Translations under genes and position numbers: made by a program
Notes under the pieces: model-generated
Told to the model about the DNA's origin: nothing
What the model saw: only the letters and a program-made list of their open reading frames with translations
Databases searched by the model: none
Source: Coturnix japonica
Lineage: Eukaryota > Chordata > Aves > Galliformes > Phasianidae
Reading direction: 5' to 3'
Assembly (NCBI RefSeq): GCF_001577835.2
Contig: NC_029526.1
Location: 5,929,761-5,993,760 of the forward strand
DNA: 64,000 bases
In this document: positions 63,243 through 64,000 of the stretch, piece by piece
Layout: every line of letters begins with the position of its first letter
Numbering within the stretch: position 1 is the first letter of the stretch

Positions 63243-64000
63243 TTTCTCTTTTATTCTTCAGTTCATAACAGTTGCAAAACAACTTGGACAGCATTAAGAA
63301 TTGCAATGAATAGATTGCGATGATAGCAGCTGTAGGACAATCTCGCAAGTAGGTGGGAGATCCCAAGCTGGTAAAAGATTGTGTGCAATCCTGACCCCAG
63401 AGAATCAACATGGAAACTCCTATCTACTCCAAAAGGAGCTAGGATTTCCCCTCTCTGTACCCATTTCACCAGATATATATCTACCTATATGGAATGATGA
63501 ATGTCACATAGTAATAACTCCAAATTAGCTTGGTACTAAAAGCAGAGTTGCAGTATTGACCGGTTGTTCCTATCAAGAACTATCTGGGAACTTAGAAACA
63601 GAGCTTATAAATGGAAATATCTCTTCTTCTAATATTAAGGAACTTGCTATATTCTACATACTACACACTTCCATCACACAGATTGCCAGCCCTAACAGGA
63701 GACTCAAGTAACTATTTTTTTAACCCTTTCTAGAAGACGCAACGCACATTAAAGCAGAGATGGTTATGATTTCATACATGCAGGTTTGTTTTCTGAACAT
63801 TCTGCTATGTTACATTCATAGTCAGAAGTCTGAGTGATTCTCGTTTTGCACCTGCAAGTTTATCACAGAATTAACTGTTATTTAATTAATTGTTATTATG
63901 CAAAACAAGCAGTAGCACCTCAGTAACGGTACAACCACCTCAGTCAAAAGAGGAATGAGCTTTTACTTAATGTTCTAAAAATACAGTTGAGAAACCTTCA
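63243..64000. other. Intergenic DNA, right edge
   Basis: AT-rich non-coding sequence. The ancient repeat may trail into the first part. I see no gene, promoter or further repeat here. Confidence 0.55.

Overview
The window looks like bird nuclear DNA (roughly 85% sure). It is AT-rich and repeat-poor. It carries one compact vertebrate gene with a CpG-island promoter. Its recognisable mobile DNA is mainly CR1 (the dominant avian LINE), a CR1-tailed SINE and one solo retroviral LTR. The exact species cannot be read from the sequence, and turtles or crocodilians also carry CR1.

The one clear protein-coding gene is CBLN1 (cerebellin-1 precursor), on the + strand with coding exons at 16433-16699, 16833-16952 and 17908-18105 (194 codons). 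Its first exon sits in a GC-rich CpG island (about 15440-17170), and its 3' UTR ends at a canonical AATAAA at 18854-18859. A second large CpG island (about 18890-20960) begins just past the poly(A) site. It is split by an AT-rich stretch packed with homeodomain-type sites, and no gene is recognised in it.

Region by region: 1-14950 is upstream intergenic DNA with a solo LTR (1984-2439, minus orientation, exact 4-bp flanking duplication), microsatellites, a striking 13-bp perfect inverted repeat, several CTCF-like motifs and three weak splice-bounded candidate exons. 14950-18880 is the CBLN1 locus. 18890-20960 is the downstream CpG island. 20960-50660 is a gene-free stretch with an old CR1 3' fragment (25264-25440), a MIR-like remnant (about 38095-38175), short repeats, and AT-rich homeodomain-site clusters that may be conserved enhancers. 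50668-53239 is a long CR1 copy with parts of ORF1 and most of ORF2, lacking its 3' end. 54762-54944 is a short composite element of two different tRNA-like units followed by a CR1-type 3' tail. 54945-64000 is again gene-free, with a perfect hairpin and a probable very old amniote repeat at 63125-63242.

Only one gene is present, so there is no pathway to assemble. The plausible functional picture is a developmentally regulated neuronal gene flanked by CpG islands, possible CTCF sites and possible distal enhancers. The most unusual item is the two-headed tRNA/CR1 SINE. Almost all other open reading frames in the window are short chance frames or GC-rich shadows.
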